A stretch of DNA of 64,000 nucleotides from Lates calcarifer (GCF_001640805.2 NC_066833.1:18534553-18598552), one strand, 5' to 3'. Positions 1 through 14,349 are shown, counted from the first letter of the stretch. Made by a program: numbers and translations. The notes: generated from the letters alone by a model not told the origin.

Positions 1-172
1 CCATGCACCCGAACTCACACAAATTGACTCTTGGCAGGGCCAGAGAGTGCCAAATGATCCTCAGGTTTGTTACTAACAGTCGCCCTGAAAAAAAGTGGAT
101 ATTGTCAGTTATTAACTATATGACCGACCACACACAAGTTGCCAAGACAGTGTGAACCTCTGATACAGCTAC

Positions 173-529
173 CTCGATCTCCGTTGTTTCCTTTCGTGTC
201 TTCTATGGAGTCCAGGCAGTCTATCAGCACCTCTCCTGGACGAGTTTTCATCTGCCTGTGAACAGCGGCACATTGACAGACTGATCAGTGATCTCCCACG
301 TCTCTTCACCGAGACAAATATAATACAACACTGGTGTAAAATGCCCCCCCTACGACCTGACAGAAAGTTAAAGCACCCCAGTCTTAGCAGCAGGCCATGT
401 AGCGTAGCTAAGATAACTAGCTTCCATGATAGCGAAACAATCGTAACCGTTTTCAGCGTTTACTTACTGCGCTGTTATGTCGAATCTAACGTCTCTGTCC
501 TCCCAGAGAGCGTCTAAAACGGATGCCAT
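173..529 (-). CDS. bbs5: Bardet-Biedl syndrome 5 protein, first two coding exons (gene runs off the left edge)
   Basis: BBS5 is a subunit of the BBSome, the coat complex that moves membrane proteins in and out of cilia; its two PH-like domains bind phosphoinositides. Two exons are visible on the minus strand. Exon 1 runs from the ATG at 529-527 to 468 and gives [20 protein letters not shown], followed by donor gtaagt. Exon 2 is 255-173, between acceptor cacag and donor gtagct, and continues [20 protein letters not shown], then a Thr-Lys-Gly-Asn-Asn-Gly-Asp-Arg tail. The join completes a split Gln codon, and the text matches the vertebrate BBS5 N-terminus almost residue for residue. The remaining exons lie left of position 1; 1-172 is intron. 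An X-box-like motif 117-130 nt upstream fits regulation by RFX factors. Confidence 0.93.
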
Positions 530-645
530 GACCGCAGGTTATCACTCAAGGTAGTTTAGTAACGTGAATTGCCTGCTGTTGGTTTAAGTTACTAGCTAAA
601 CGTCTATTAAACTGGCTAATCTCAGGGAGCCTGCTAGGCGTCATC

Positions 646-659
646 ATCACCGTGGCAAC
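646..659 (+). promoter_or_regulatory. RFX X-box-like motif upstream of bbs5
   Basis: The sequence ATCACC-GT-GGCAAC matches the X-box consensus GTNRCC(N0-3)RGYAAC at all constrained positions except the first base. It lies 117-130 nt upstream of the bbs5 start codon, in the expected promoter position. X-boxes bound by RFX factors drive many ciliary genes, including BBS genes. The match is seen in the sequence; binding is inferred. Confidence 0.5.
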
Positions 660-1619
660 AGACGGCAAGCCAAGCGGACAGAAAGTGTTTGGAACCTCAC
701 ACTTACAAGTTTTTTATGTCAGAAGTTTTGGCAGAACATATATTAATTATTCAATACATTAAATCTGACTTTTGCCTCTCATTCGAACATGTTAAGTTTT
801 ATTTTACTAATCACTCCTCTGCCAAATAACACCAGTCATTGGCATGTATTCTGTACGAAAAGTGAACTCAAAGAGCGCATTACATATATTTTTGAACTCA
901 AAAAAAGAAAAAAAAAAAGAAAAAGAATATATAAAAATAAACGAATAAACGAGTTTAATCTGTTTCATTAATAGTCTTGTCAGCTGTGATTTTCATTGTA
1001 ATGTATCCTGTTAGTCTGTTAATTTTAAATTTCAGAACTAGTCCACAAACCATGGCACTGGTATCTGGTTGCCATGTTGCTTAAAGATTTTTTTTTTTTT
1101 TTTTATAGCTATTAACGTTTGTGAGACATCTGTCTGTCACGTAATAGTGTGCTATAAAACTAAAAACTAAATATGCTGACTTTTTTTCTCCACCATTACT
1201 GTGGAGAGGAATGCTCTGAAGTGTTGCAAACTATTGAAGTACTCCTAATTAGTGCTTTATTAGAGGCAGGTGTGCCGGAAAGACCTACCAATTAAGATGT
1301 CGAAAACACATGGACAGAGTAAGATAAGATGTACTCAATTTATATAGCACAACTGGTGCATGAGTTGAGAATCTAACTGTGCTTTACATTAGAAGGAAAA
1401 TAAGGGTACACTTAAAAGTCACATTAAGGTATTTTTCATAATTGGGGATCAAGAACCTGTTTTCTGTTTTCTCTATAATTCTATTTGCTTTGAAGTTGCA
1501 GTGAAAAGCTATCAATATTTAAAAAAACTAACACAAACAAGGGTGGCTACAGTTGATGATGGCTATTATGGTAACACTGATAGTTACTTTGCTTAATAAA
1601 CACATACAAAACAACCAAA
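660..1619. other. Intergenic spacer between bbs5 and the 3' end of the collagen gene
   Basis: No coding exon was recognised. The stretch is AT-rich, with A-rich (about 900-940) and T-rich (1087-1106) runs. Around 1330-1400 a pair of phrases like 'atttatatagcac' and 'gtgctttacatta' resembles the ends of a dispersed fish repeat, but the match is too weak to name it. Confidence 0.4.
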
Positions 1620-2274
1620 CAACATTATTTTATATTTTATTATTACAAAACATTTATTCAGATGTAGACACACTGCCCAAATAGACAAACCTGTCAATGG
1701 ACAGATGCAGACATGGCCGTCTATTACAGCTGCCAGGTATAACCCAAATGGACACATTGTAATAACAACAGACATAACACACAAAAATACTCAGAGCATA
1801 TGTCAGCAAATCATATCCATACAAAGTAAACAAACATCTCACTATTGCTGTCTTGCAAGGTATATATTCAGTGTATGTAAATCACATGGCTCAAAGAGGT
1901 ATAAGATTTATACTGTAAGTGATCTATATGTTAATTTTAATTGTAATAAATTCCCTGAAGTTGTCACTTTAAAGCCAGAACAGCCAAACCCTGAATTAAG
2001 GATCTCTTAATTTCTTTGAGGTAATACTATCAGTTTTGAGGTTAATGAGTCACTCAGTCACTGGGTTAAAACAGCAACATGTTGACAGTTTTTCAGGATT
2101 GGATTTAATATCTCATGACTATTTAACACAGCTTTGCTATTTGAACAAAAATGCATTTGCGTGAGGACAGAAGTGTTAAAAAAGTGCATGAAATTTTCTG
2201 AATGCGTCACATTAAAATAACAAATTAGCAGATTGTAGAGTAGAAAAGTCCAAATCTGATGGCCTCTTCTCCAT
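1615..2274 (-). other. Probable 3' UTR and poly(A) signals of the collagen XXVIII gene
   Basis: Downstream of the TAA at 2277-2275 no further splice signal is needed. Two AATAAA hexamers on the minus strand (TTTATT at 1653-1658 and 1636-1641) could end the transcript near 1615-1635, giving a 3' UTR of about 650 nt. The span 1705-2010 is open in one plus-strand frame but has no family resemblance and lies wholly inside this UTR. Confidence 0.5.
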
Positions 2275-5200
2275 TTATCCAGCTGGGGACAGAAAAGTAT
2301 AATAATTAGAAAAGAATAATAAAATGTTATATTTGATATGATTATATATATATATATTGTCTATTTAAAAGTTCAAAACTTACCTGTTCTGAATAGAACA
2401 CAAGCCTTCTTGCATTCATCTTCTGATTCATAACGGTTGTCGTTGCCACCACAGCCTCCGTACCAAAACTGTGCACAGGCGTTGGCCTGCTTGTCATAGT
2501 ACCAGCGTATGCTATAGTCTCGACATGTGCCTTGGTCCAGGCTTAGGTTACAGCGGGGATCAAGAAGAGGGGCCTCTGAAGGAGAAATGGTGTGTGAGAT
2601 GCAACTTTTCCAAAGAATATTCATGTACTCCATCTGCTGCAGTGTTCCATACCACATACTACACTCACTAGCTATGTCATTAGGTACACTTAGCTAAAAC
2701 TGATGCACTCTAATACAACTGTCCTGCAATAAGTTCTTCTTTCATAAAGGTTAGGGGTGTTTATTCAACTGTAGGATACTTTTAATATACAGTCTATGGC
2801 TACAATTTGTAGTGCTGTTGAATTATGCTACTTTTTTATACTCAAGATTTTTTCTAATATTACGTCCAACTCATTCTTATCAAGCAGGGCAGGATAAATA
2901 TTAGAAACAGCTCTTTCCATAATGTAGTACAATTCAAAACAGCCATACCATACCTCCATCATGGAGGTAGGATTTATTGCAGGACTGTTCTATTAGACTG
3001 CTTTGGTTTTAGCTAGATGTACCTAATAAACTGGCAAGTAGGTTATTATTATTAAGTGCAACACACAGGACTCTGAAATTAAAGCAGCTTAACAGAATCC
3101 AGTCTGTGAAAACGGTTTACTGAGCAAGAGTGCAGGACTCACCTTCAGGCAGGACTGGAATCACCACTGGCTGCAGCTGATTAGAGTTTAAAGATGAAAC
3201 TGAAACCAGTGTTGATGAAGATCTTGCAGATGAGGATGAAGATGAAGACGAGGATGAAGATGAAGACACTGCCTCACTGGAGACAGAGCTTTCTCTCACA
3301 GGCGATACAGATGTTGTTTTGTTAACTACAGCCACAGCGCTACCGCCCCGCACTTGAGCTCTGATGTCTAAATCTTCACCATCATCATCTTCCACCACCT
3401 ACAGTAAGATGACGACATAAAAGTTTAGGTAAGGTGATGAATTCTGCACCAGTAGAGAGAATACATTTCAAGTAAAACAACACAGAATTGTTTTCAGCAA
3501 AGACCTGAATAGGGAGAGGATCAGCACTGATGGGCAGTGTAAAAGTGTCTCCACGGCCGCGGCTGTTGGTGCGTCTCTGGTTTTGGATCTCATCTTGGTG
3601 ATTGTAACTATTCCTAGTGTTCCCATATCCATTGTTTCCATAACCATAAGCATAACCATTGTTACCATAGCTATTATATCCGTTGTTATTTTCTCCATGT
3701 CCATTGTTTCCATTAATACCATGGTCATGCCCATTGTTACCATTCCAGTGTCCGTTTGTGATGCGATTGTAAATAAGGGCGCCATTTTCATCTTCACAGA
3801 ACTGATTGACAAGCTGAGACTCCAATGCTGGAAAAAGAAATCAAGAAATCAATTCATTTTAAGCACTTTGCAACCTGTTAGCTGACAATTACCTATATAT
3901 TTAATGAGCACTGACACAACATCTGACTCTGATTATCACCTGGTAGTGTGTTGAAGTCATCAATAAGGTACATGTGTTCACTGTCAGGGTCAGAGGCAAT
4001 GAGGTTTAGTTCTCGTAGGAACTCAGCCTGTGTAGGATCAGACGAGTTGACAATCCCCAGGGCGTACATCTCAATGTTTGCAGCATGAGCTTCCCTCACG
4101 GCTATGTCAAGTTTGACGGGCTCCCGTTTGTCGGTCTGACCATCAGTGATGACGATGGCTACTTTTCTGACTCCAGGCCGAGCGCTGAAGAAAGCCTCCT
4201 GAGTCGCCTTTCTGATGGCGGTGCCAGTGTAAGTGCCCTCACCCATGTACGGCATTTTTCTGATTGCCTGCTTGACGTCCTGTTTGTTCATGTAGCGAAC
4301 CAGGTTGAACTCCAAATGGACATCCAGACTGTAGAGGACCAGTCCAATTCTGGTGGCGTTGCGACCAACTGTAGTTCGGTCCACCAGCCGTGTGACAAAG
4401 TCTTTGATGATTTCAAAGTTCTCGGGGCCGACACTTTCTGAGCTGTCGATGACAAACACAAGTTCCATCGGCCTTTCTTTGCACTTGATGCCACATCCTG
4501 AAAACAATGAGACACGAGTTTTAGCATTAATATACAACATTTCTTTGTAGAAACCAGACTGCTGATATCTCCAGTACTCTGGTTTATCTAAGGATAACTT
4601 GGGGCAAGATCTATAGTCACAACCAACAGCTCTGTAAGGATATACTCAGGCACAGAGGTGTTTTGAGCTGAATGCTTATGTCAGCATGCTAACAGGGCTC
4701 ACAGTGACAATGTTTACAATCTTAGCTGGTTAGCCTGTTAAAATGATCTAATTAGTACTAACAAAGTACAGCTGAGATGAGATGAGAAGTTTGGTGATAT
4801 ACTAAATTACTGGTTGCAAAGGGAAAGTCAGGGGAACACCAAAGATGATAGGATTCATCATCTGGGGCCCATGAATGTACACAATTTCATGGTAATCCAT
4901 TCGGTGGTTAACATGTTTCATTCTGGACAGACTGACATTGCTGCTGACAAAATCTGGACCAAACTAAAAACATTTGACAATAGAATACTTACTTACTTAC
5001 TTTGGCTCTACATTCATAGCAGTTGAGAATTTAAAGCACCAGCATCTTCAAGGTTATATTAATAAACTATATTTAATTGCTGATCTTACCACAGATTTCT
5101 TTGATCAGCTTAATAATGTCTTCTCTCTGAAAAATATGGAAAATTTACATTAGTGTAAAATCACTACACTTTGTTGAATGGTCAAACATTTGTTGAATTA

Positions 5201-8200
5201 ATAAACTTACTGTGAGGCCTGGTTCTCCTTTTGTTCCTGGCCTCCCCTAGTAGTAGGAGAAAAGTTGAAAACAATATCACTGTACACCTCCTTAAATTCA
5301 GGGCTCTAGATTCTGATTAGTATCGAGCTGAGGAGAGACTTTATAACATGTATTTTCTAAATTTACTGACTTTACCTATCAGGTTTTTTTTTTTTACAGG
5401 AAAATGGAATTTAAAGACAATTTTCTCCACCAAATAGCAACTCTCACATGTAGCTATTTCAATTGGATTTTCCCAGTGTAGATTGAAGATTCATCTTATT
5501 TGTGCAAGTAGTAGAAGTCAAAATGGCACTGTCTGTTTGACACTGTTAGTGGTAAAATGTCTTGTGCTCTGCAACTAAAGTACATAACTTCACTGAAACT
5601 TGACACTGACAGTTTGATTATTGATGTGACAACGAGATAAATAAGATTAGTTTAACTCACTGCTTCACCAGGTACTCCAGGATCTCCCATGTCTCCTTTT
5701 GTACCTTTCATTCCCCTCTCACCCTGTAATCCACGATCACCCTGTAACAAGGAGAGAGTACATCATCAGTCAGAGACCAGTTTTTCACATATCAATAAAT
5801 TATTGAAAGCTACATGTGAATGCCTCACCTTAGGGCCAGGAAAGCCGTCTCCTTGAGGCCCTCTAGGCCCAGTCATACCTTGAGATCCTGGCTCTCCCTG
5901 AAATTACACTCTGCTTTTACTGAACCACACGGAAGAGATACATCCAAACTCTTGAAAGATCATAAATTATTGTTATGATTTGTCCTGTAGCTAGTTTGTC
6001 AGGTAGTGTTAATTACATCATACTGCCTCACTCTTACTAGCTGTAGACAAGAAAGTACAAATGTTGTAACAAAAAGCTGGGTAAGTGCCTGAAATAGAGC
6101 ATGGCCACAAACTGTGGTAACATTTACCTTTGGGCCTTGAATACCTTCTCCTGGAGGTCCACTTGGACCAGGAGGTCCTGGTCTCCCAACATTACCCTTA
6201 AAACAAATGTTTAAAAGTAATCAGACCACTGGAATCAACCAACTTCCAAGGTTTTAGTAAATGATCAGAATAATGTGTGGTACAATCTGATTTAGATTAG
6301 ATTCGAACTGTGTGGTAGGTAATGTTTCTTACTGGTTGTCCTTGTAAGCCCTCTCCGGGTGGGCCAGGCAAACCTGGCAATCCTCTGAAGCCAATGTCAC
6401 CCTGGAACAGACATGACATTATCAAATGGACCACACACACATACACTCCCACACACACAAACAGACACAAACCTTAGGACCAGGAATTCCTATTCCCTCT
6501 TGGCCCGGTTCTCCCGGTAAGCCTGGCATGCCTGGAGGACCCTAAAGAGAGTGCATAACTTAGTTTAGACTGTGCCAGCTTGCACAGGATTTCACTGGTT
6601 ACAAACTCTTAGGATTTGTAATTTCTTTGTTGGTGATACAAACCAAAGGGCCAGGAAGGCCTTCACCCTTTGGACCAATTGGACCCGGTAATCCTGGATG
6701 ACCACGATCTCCCTGGTTAGACAAAATACAGTGATGAAGACCAATAACATGATGTAGTCTATGCAAATATGTTTTTTTAAACACTCTAAAAGAAAAATGG
6801 CAGTGTTTACCTTTGGACCAGGCAGTCCATGGCCTGTTTCCCCAATGGGGCCGGGGGGCCCTGCAGGACCTACATCACCCTTAAGAGAGGACAATAAAGT
6901 CACAGTGGCATTAATGTTACAATGCATTACACTGTATTAGACTCTATCTGGCAATTCTTCTGGCTGTGTGCTACTTGTCTTCCTGCCATGACTGATGACA
7001 TGTTTTCATTTATTTACCTTTGCACCTGATATAGAACGTCCTGGCTGCCCTGGCATTCCCTGCTGGCCTGGTATCCCACGTTCACCCTGGAAGTTGAAGA
7101 GTAGGCAAGAGACTTATGATCTAATTCATGCCCCCCTCTATTTCAACAATACTTGAGCTGCCAGCAACCTGTAGAGGACTTGTTTTTTGGCTCTACTCAA
7201 AGACTGGGTTAGGGTGGCATAAATCTTCAACAGCAACGTATTCATTATAGAAATAAATAGAAGGCTGCTGGGAACAGCACCTCATCAATCAAGTTATAAA
7301 ATATTCTATTAATTCTTACCTTTGGTCCTGAGGGTCCTGAAATTCCTGGAGGACCATGTAACCCACGGATGCCCCTCAGACCCTGGTCACCCTGGTTGGA
7401 AGTACAGCCATACATCATCTGATTAACATTTGAACTGATAAAAATATGAACTAAAGAAGAATATACAGTATAATTCAAATGCATACCTTTTCCCCTTGAG
7501 TGCCAATTCCTTGGGCTCCCTCAGGACCTCTTAAACCAGGTAGACCAGGCTCACCCTAAGAGAAGACAGGTAGATGAAGCAAAGAGGCAATTCTTTTCTG
7601 AAAATAATCACCTTTCTTTTCATTGTAAGTCAGTGGACAAAGGAAAGGAAGGTACGGTTCACATACTGAGAGGAGACTGGGTTACACAGTAGAACTTTCT
7701 GACACAGTTGGTGTAATGTACTCTACCTTCTGCCCTGGAGCTCCATCCTCTCCTGGGAGACCAGGCAGGCCACCCAAACCAGCAGCTCCAGGCTCTCCCT
7801 GAAATAGCATAATAGTATTATTTGATTTTTGATGGATTCAGTACATCACATAAATTGACTTACTTGTCTCAGGTCATGACTTGGCTTACCTTTGCACCGG
7901 GCTCACCAATGCCTCTCTCTCCTGGAGCTCCCTGCTCTCCTGGTAAACCTTGGTCTCCCTAGAAATAAAAATAGCATAACGATGCAGGTCGTTATGATCG
8001 CTTGGCTACACACTGTTATTTTTACCCTGTTTATAATAACAAACACAATGTCACATCCTGATTATATTAAATATGCACAGAAAATTAGTCATATTTCAAC
8101 ATGTAAAACTGTAATTCTAGAGTGACCTGGAATAAAACTCTTAAGCACAATCTTGAATTGAGGTGTCAAAACAAACCTTAGGTCCAGGCAAACCTTCTCC

Positions 8201-11200
8201 TGGGATCCCTCTGACTCCTGGTGGACCCCTTGGACCCTCAATTCCCTGTGCAATAATAAAGATTAGAACATCATCCATGCATTTGTATATGCCAGGGTGT
8301 GTGAAGAGAAATTAGGTATATGACTTTCTTAACATTAATCTAACAACATCCTGCTGACCTTTTCTCCTTGTATACCCACTCCTGGCAGTCCAGTTGGCCC
8401 TGGAAGACCTGGAGGCCCCAGTTCACCCTGAAAGTAAAACACCATAGACAGGTCAACATAGGTATGTTTCCTATATATCCAATATGTAGCAATATGATCT
8501 TAACAAAAACAGCAAAGCTCACAGTATAATGCAAATCTGCATCAAGGTCAAACAATCCTCACCTTTTAGACATTGCTGCCTTTATCAACACCACTGACAC
8601 GATGACAGAACAGCTTTACACTAACTTGCACTCTTTGCCAGATCTTGAATTGTTCATTAGCCTCAGTTCTGTTTACTTGCCTGATCATGACCTCTGCCTG
8701 TTTTTATTTTTTCCTGTCTGCTCCATTTTTTGGACTTGCGAGCTTTCTCTGATCACTGACCTGTTGCTGAACTTGTTTATGAACAAAGACCAATGCACTG
8801 TCTTTTTACTTAACCTGCTCTGCTTCTGTGTGCTGCTTTCAAGTCCTCAATATAATATATACCAGAACTGTAGTTAAGGTACTTAGATCAAGAACAACCT
8901 ATGCATAGAGTCGATCCATTTTGGCAGATCAGAAACAGCCAGAGCTGCAGTATACAGCCGTAAAGACAAAAATTTCTAAGATGATTTAATACATCATGAT
9001 CATTAGGTTTAAATACTTCCATTACATGCATTAAATATTTCAGAAATTCAATAAATAGTACATAGATAGACCTTTCCAGTGTAGTTTAATCCCAAGCCTA
9101 GACATTTTCAAGCCTCAAGCAGTGAATAAAACATTTTCATACATATCTTCACCTATATGTTAACTTAACAGTTACACAGCATTTATAGTACACAGTGTGG
9201 CCCCCCCATTCTATCTTTAACTCTAAACATTTCCAAGCTAACCAGATGTTTAATGTAGGACTCCCCAGTCTCCCCTTGCCTTACTCTAGTTTTCCACGGA
9301 GCCATCTCCGTAATTGTGGCCTAGAGGACATTTGGGCTCCTTTATGGATCTCATTAATGGATTTGTTGTGTGCATGCTGTGGTGAATTCTCTTTGTTCAA
9401 TGATAAATTTATATCCCACCTTTTCTCCTTTAATTCCTGCACCCTGCTGTCCCCTCGGCCCCCTCGGTCCTGGGAGCCCCCGATCGCCCTAGGGAATGAA
9501 ATCAAGTTATCTGTTGCAGTTACATCACAGCCACTTGAGATTGGGTCATGGCCAAATCTGCATTGTTCTCAGTGAAGAGGAGCATGGAAGAAGAGCATGT
9601 TGGCTCTTGTTAGCCTCTTGTGATAGATACAAAATGATCCTATGCACAAGGAATGAAACTGTTTTTTCATGGCATCACTTGACTGCATGATTCTTTAACC
9701 TCTTCCATTGCCTGTGATTTATGAAGTGAAGGGGGTGCTGATGGGAGCAGCATTAGAGACATCCAACTGTAATGCAATGCAGACGTGCAGACCTTATCAT
9801 ATTAATCTTATGTGAGTGAGTGGAGAAGAGAGGTTTTGATCACCTCTGACAGATCCCCTTTTAAAAGAGGTAGAAATCAGCAGAGGGGTAAAACTTTTAT
9901 CAGCCAGGAAGTCTGGCACAGGTCAAACAGATGTGTGGTTGCTTGAGGACATTTTCAGCCTTCATTTTCCAGGAGCTTCCTTTAACAAATAAAAGTGTAC
10001 TTATTTTCCTTACAGATAATTCTCACCAACCACATAAATATGCCTCTTTCATTGCCACATTTACCCAAAAGTTCTGTCCTGAACAGCAGCAAAAATGAGA
10101 GGATGTTGACACAAGTTATTTTATTCTTACTTGTGTATTATAATCTCACTTAACTGTGGCTGAATTTATTTCTGTGCAGCTATACAGTAAGACATGCTGG
10201 TGTCACTAATAATCTCCATGTATAATTAACAGTGTAAGCCATATACTGTTGCATCGAGTCTTGCATGCCATGTCAAAGCCTTGGTTGAATCCCAGCTATC
10301 TCCTTTTGAATGGAGCATTGGCACAGTCTGTTGTAAAATATATGTTCCACAGTGCAGCATGTTGCAGCATGGGGGAAAAAATACAATTTTTACAGGCTTA
10401 ACACATCAACATCAGAGTGAAATGTTACACTTGAGTGAACACCTGAGCCGTGAGTCAGTGAGTTGGAACAGAGTGAGATCTGGTTTTGACAGATGCAGGC
10501 CATGAACTGCAAAATGCCACTGTTACTGAAAGATACACCCTCAGACATCTGTGAGAGGCTCTGCACAGTGTGCTTTTATGTTAATTTCAGGCCTGAGAAT
10601 TATATCTACTGGCAATGGAAGCCACACACATTGGCAGATTATTGTATGTCTCAGTAACCTTAGGGTCTAGTAACTGGTTCATGCAGTATTTGTGCAAGTA
10701 GGTTTTGAACTTGGTCAAAAAAAAAGGAGGCAGTTATCTACAATGGCTCATTTGGATTAAGGAGTAATCAAGTATCACTGCTTTAAATCTGAAGCCCCCA
10801 ATTTTATACTGATATCAGGTTGACATCATGTTCAGCACATGAGCAGCACAGATGTGAACACAGGCAAAATGACTCAACAGATTTAAACTATGATATAACT
10901 AAAAGATAAGCAGAGCAAAATCAAAGAATTGATTCATTTCTAGTTTGTGGACATATCAGTGAGGCTATAATTACATTTCCAGCAGCATTGTGTGTGATAT
11001 TTCATATGCTCAACCCTGAGCTGTCAGCTGTGCAGCTTCACTGGTGCTTTACTGAAGGGCACCTTGACAGAGTCATCAGTGCAGGGGATAGAGGGGTCTT
11101 TACTTGACTCAGTTTTTTATTCTATTTTTTTACATGTGTTGTTGTTTTTTTTATTCGCTTGTCAAGAAATGTCCATCTCTTCTCTGTAACAAGTTAATAT

Positions 11201-14200
11201 TTATCAATATTATCTGAAGCATTTAGGCATTTCTTTTTGATCAGTAAATGACCAAAAAATATTTAATGTGTAAGCCTTTCAGACTTAAAAGAATATTTTT
11301 TGTCTCTTCCTGGCCTACCATCTAGAGAACATTAGCAGAGCAATGTGGCATGTCCTGGTTTGACAGTGTTACCGTTGTTTTGATTAGCTGTCTAATGATA
11401 GACTTGAAATAGTACCTTTGGTCCAGGGAACCCTTCGCCATGGGGTCCTTTTTCACCTTGAATACCTTGTGGTCCTTGAGGTCCCTGTAAAAAAAGCCAG
11501 AGTATATATAAGAGTATACAACATGTCAACCAAACAGTGCTCAGAACAAAGTACCAGATCACATTTGCCACTGAAACAAGGCACAAAAACATTCAACACT
11601 TTGCCACAGTACAGACTGTTTCTTCTTAACTTACAGGAAGTCCAGGTTCACCCACTCCTGGAGGGCCAGGGGGACCTGATCTGCCCTGGAACCCCATGTC
11701 ACCCTGCAAATTAAAATGATGTCTTGGTTTAACTCAAAAAAAATGTAGATATCAATAGAACAATCACATATTATCACAAAGTACAATAAAGTTTTCACAG
11801 GATGATCCATAACATATCTTACCTTTGGTCCAGGAAGTCCAATACCAGTTTCCCCCTGGATTCCTGGAGGGCCAGGTGGGCCACGTTCACCCTGTGATGA
11901 TAGACACAATAACATAGATAGACAAGTGCTGAGCTATTAATTTTGTGTTTTAAAATGTTTTAATTTCAAACCATGACAGCTTTCTCAAAATGCTACCAAA
12001 TTCAAAACTAGACTTAACTGTGTGTACACAGACAAATACACACACAAATGGGGTAGTGGGCGAGATATTTGATCTTTTCCTGCAGGTCAGGACAAATATA
12101 GGCTAAACTTAAGCTTCAAGTAATGTCTCAAAGTTTAAGAAAACCCTAACAACTGTGTCTGTTGGAATCTCTTGACTACATCAAAGTTAATATTAATTAT
12201 CTGCTTAGGGTTTAAGTAACTTTTGTCTACAGATAAAAGGGAGAGCAAAATCGAAGAGCCTGACATAAAGCAATTTGATAGACTTAGCCTTTTTTAATGA
12301 AATATAATCGCTTCTATGTACCATTTCACAGCATCTCATATGAATTAAGAAAATATATAAATATTTATAAATGAAATACATACAAAGTTTTATCTTACAG
12401 GAGTCTTTTTTGGGATCTAATACAAATTTCACCACACAGCGACCACCATGACTCCTGTTAATCTTTGCAAATGCCTACATGTCCTCACATGACGAGCCAG
12501 TGAGCATACACTGACTTCCCATGTATGTTATTAACCGCAGGTCCTGCTGGAGAAACTGACGATGCTGTAGGCACTTCCTAGTCTGTATTTAGAAACAGGA
12601 TACAGGCCATCAGGAGAACCTGTGAGTGAGGACTTTTTCTGATGGTTCATCCCTAAGCTGGTGAATAACAGTAATGATGGGGAAGACTTTGGCTCATTGC
12701 CAAATGTTCGCACAGGGGCCTATTAGTAGACAAACAGGCCTCTGTGCTGTATAGCTATGACTTGGGTGGTAAAACCCCAACCTCTTGTTTAAACTAATCA
12801 TAAAAGGGAATGTAAAGGTCACAGCAGATGTGCACCATGAGGTAAGGGAGAGTTGTTCAAAAGGGGCTGACCTGCTTTCCCTGAGGGCCCTCTGGTCCAA
12901 TGTCGCCGTGTGGTCCTGGTAACCCCTGGGCAGAGACAACATACAGCCATTAATGATGAAACACCCAGAAACAGTTGGATATGTGTGGATTGCATGTGTG
13001 TTTGTACATCACTCTGTATGGAGAGGGGGAAATGTTTGGCATAATGAGGTCATTTTAAAAAAAAAATTCCTCTAGTGTAAGAATTCACACACAGTATTAT
13101 TAAAACATAGAGGTATCCAATGGATATCTTTAATAATACATAACTATGACAATCTAGAATTATATAATATACAGGCAGAGGTTAATGAATTAAGATTGGA
13201 AATTAACTGCACCGTACTTCAAACTTTAATTATAGTCATGGATTGTAGTTAAAACATCTCTCTGTTCTTTTTTGTCTGATTATTTAAACAGTATAAAATG
13301 TTAACTATCAAATGCAAGCTCTATGAACACATTAATTATTACAAACCTGCAGACCTCTGAGTCCTCTTGCACCAACTGCACCCTCAACACCCTAGAGCAC
13401 ATCACATAGGGAAGAGAAGACAACATCAAATACAGTATATTCAAACTGTAAAGATGATATTCACTATATGCAGTGTCAGTAGTGCTGTCATACCCTGTCT
13501 CCTTTGATTCCTGGTGTGCCACACTCGCCCCTCTCACCCTGTGCAGAGATTACAAATATTGCATAGGCCCAAAATGTGTCCAACAAAATAAAATAATGTC
13601 ATTGTCATTAACTTGAAATTCCATACCTTCTCCCCTTTGTAACCTGGTTTTCCCTGCAAATGAAATAAGGACATGTTTTGTGTGAATGAGGAAGTAGTTA
13701 ATATTTTCTTTATTTTGGTCATATGTAGTGCCATTTACCTCTGCACCTTCTCGGCCAGGAAGTCCACTTAATCCTGCTTCACCCTGATATGACAGAATAA
13801 CATTGACTCATTACATCAATCAATATCAGTTTATCCAAACTACTGTAAAGTACATACCTTAACTTAGAATTTAGAGTCTGAAATTGAAGGCATGCATTTT
13901 TTTTTTTTTTTTAAAGAAACTTTCTCCATTTAACCAAACTTTATTTTACTTTATTTTACCTACTGTATCAACAATATTACCTCCTACTGGAACAAAAACT
14001 TAAGACATATTAAAATAACAACAAACAACAACAACAAATAAACTGAATAAATTAGTCGTTATAATTATCCATAATGTATCAATTATATGCTAATATTTTT
14101 AAACAGATTAGTATATCATAGCAAACTATTAACATTTACAACACAGAGCATATTCCTAAACAGCAAATGTTAAAATACAGAGTAGACAGAAACAGAAGCA

Positions 14201-14349
14201 ATAAAATGAACAGAAAATAAAGTCATATAGTCAGTTTAACATTTGTGTAGACAGAATCACTAAGGTAAAGGATCAGAATTGAACACACTTTAAAAGCATG
14301 TCAAACATTGTCTAGAACTTTAAATGGGAAAAATTATTTAATTTTGAAA

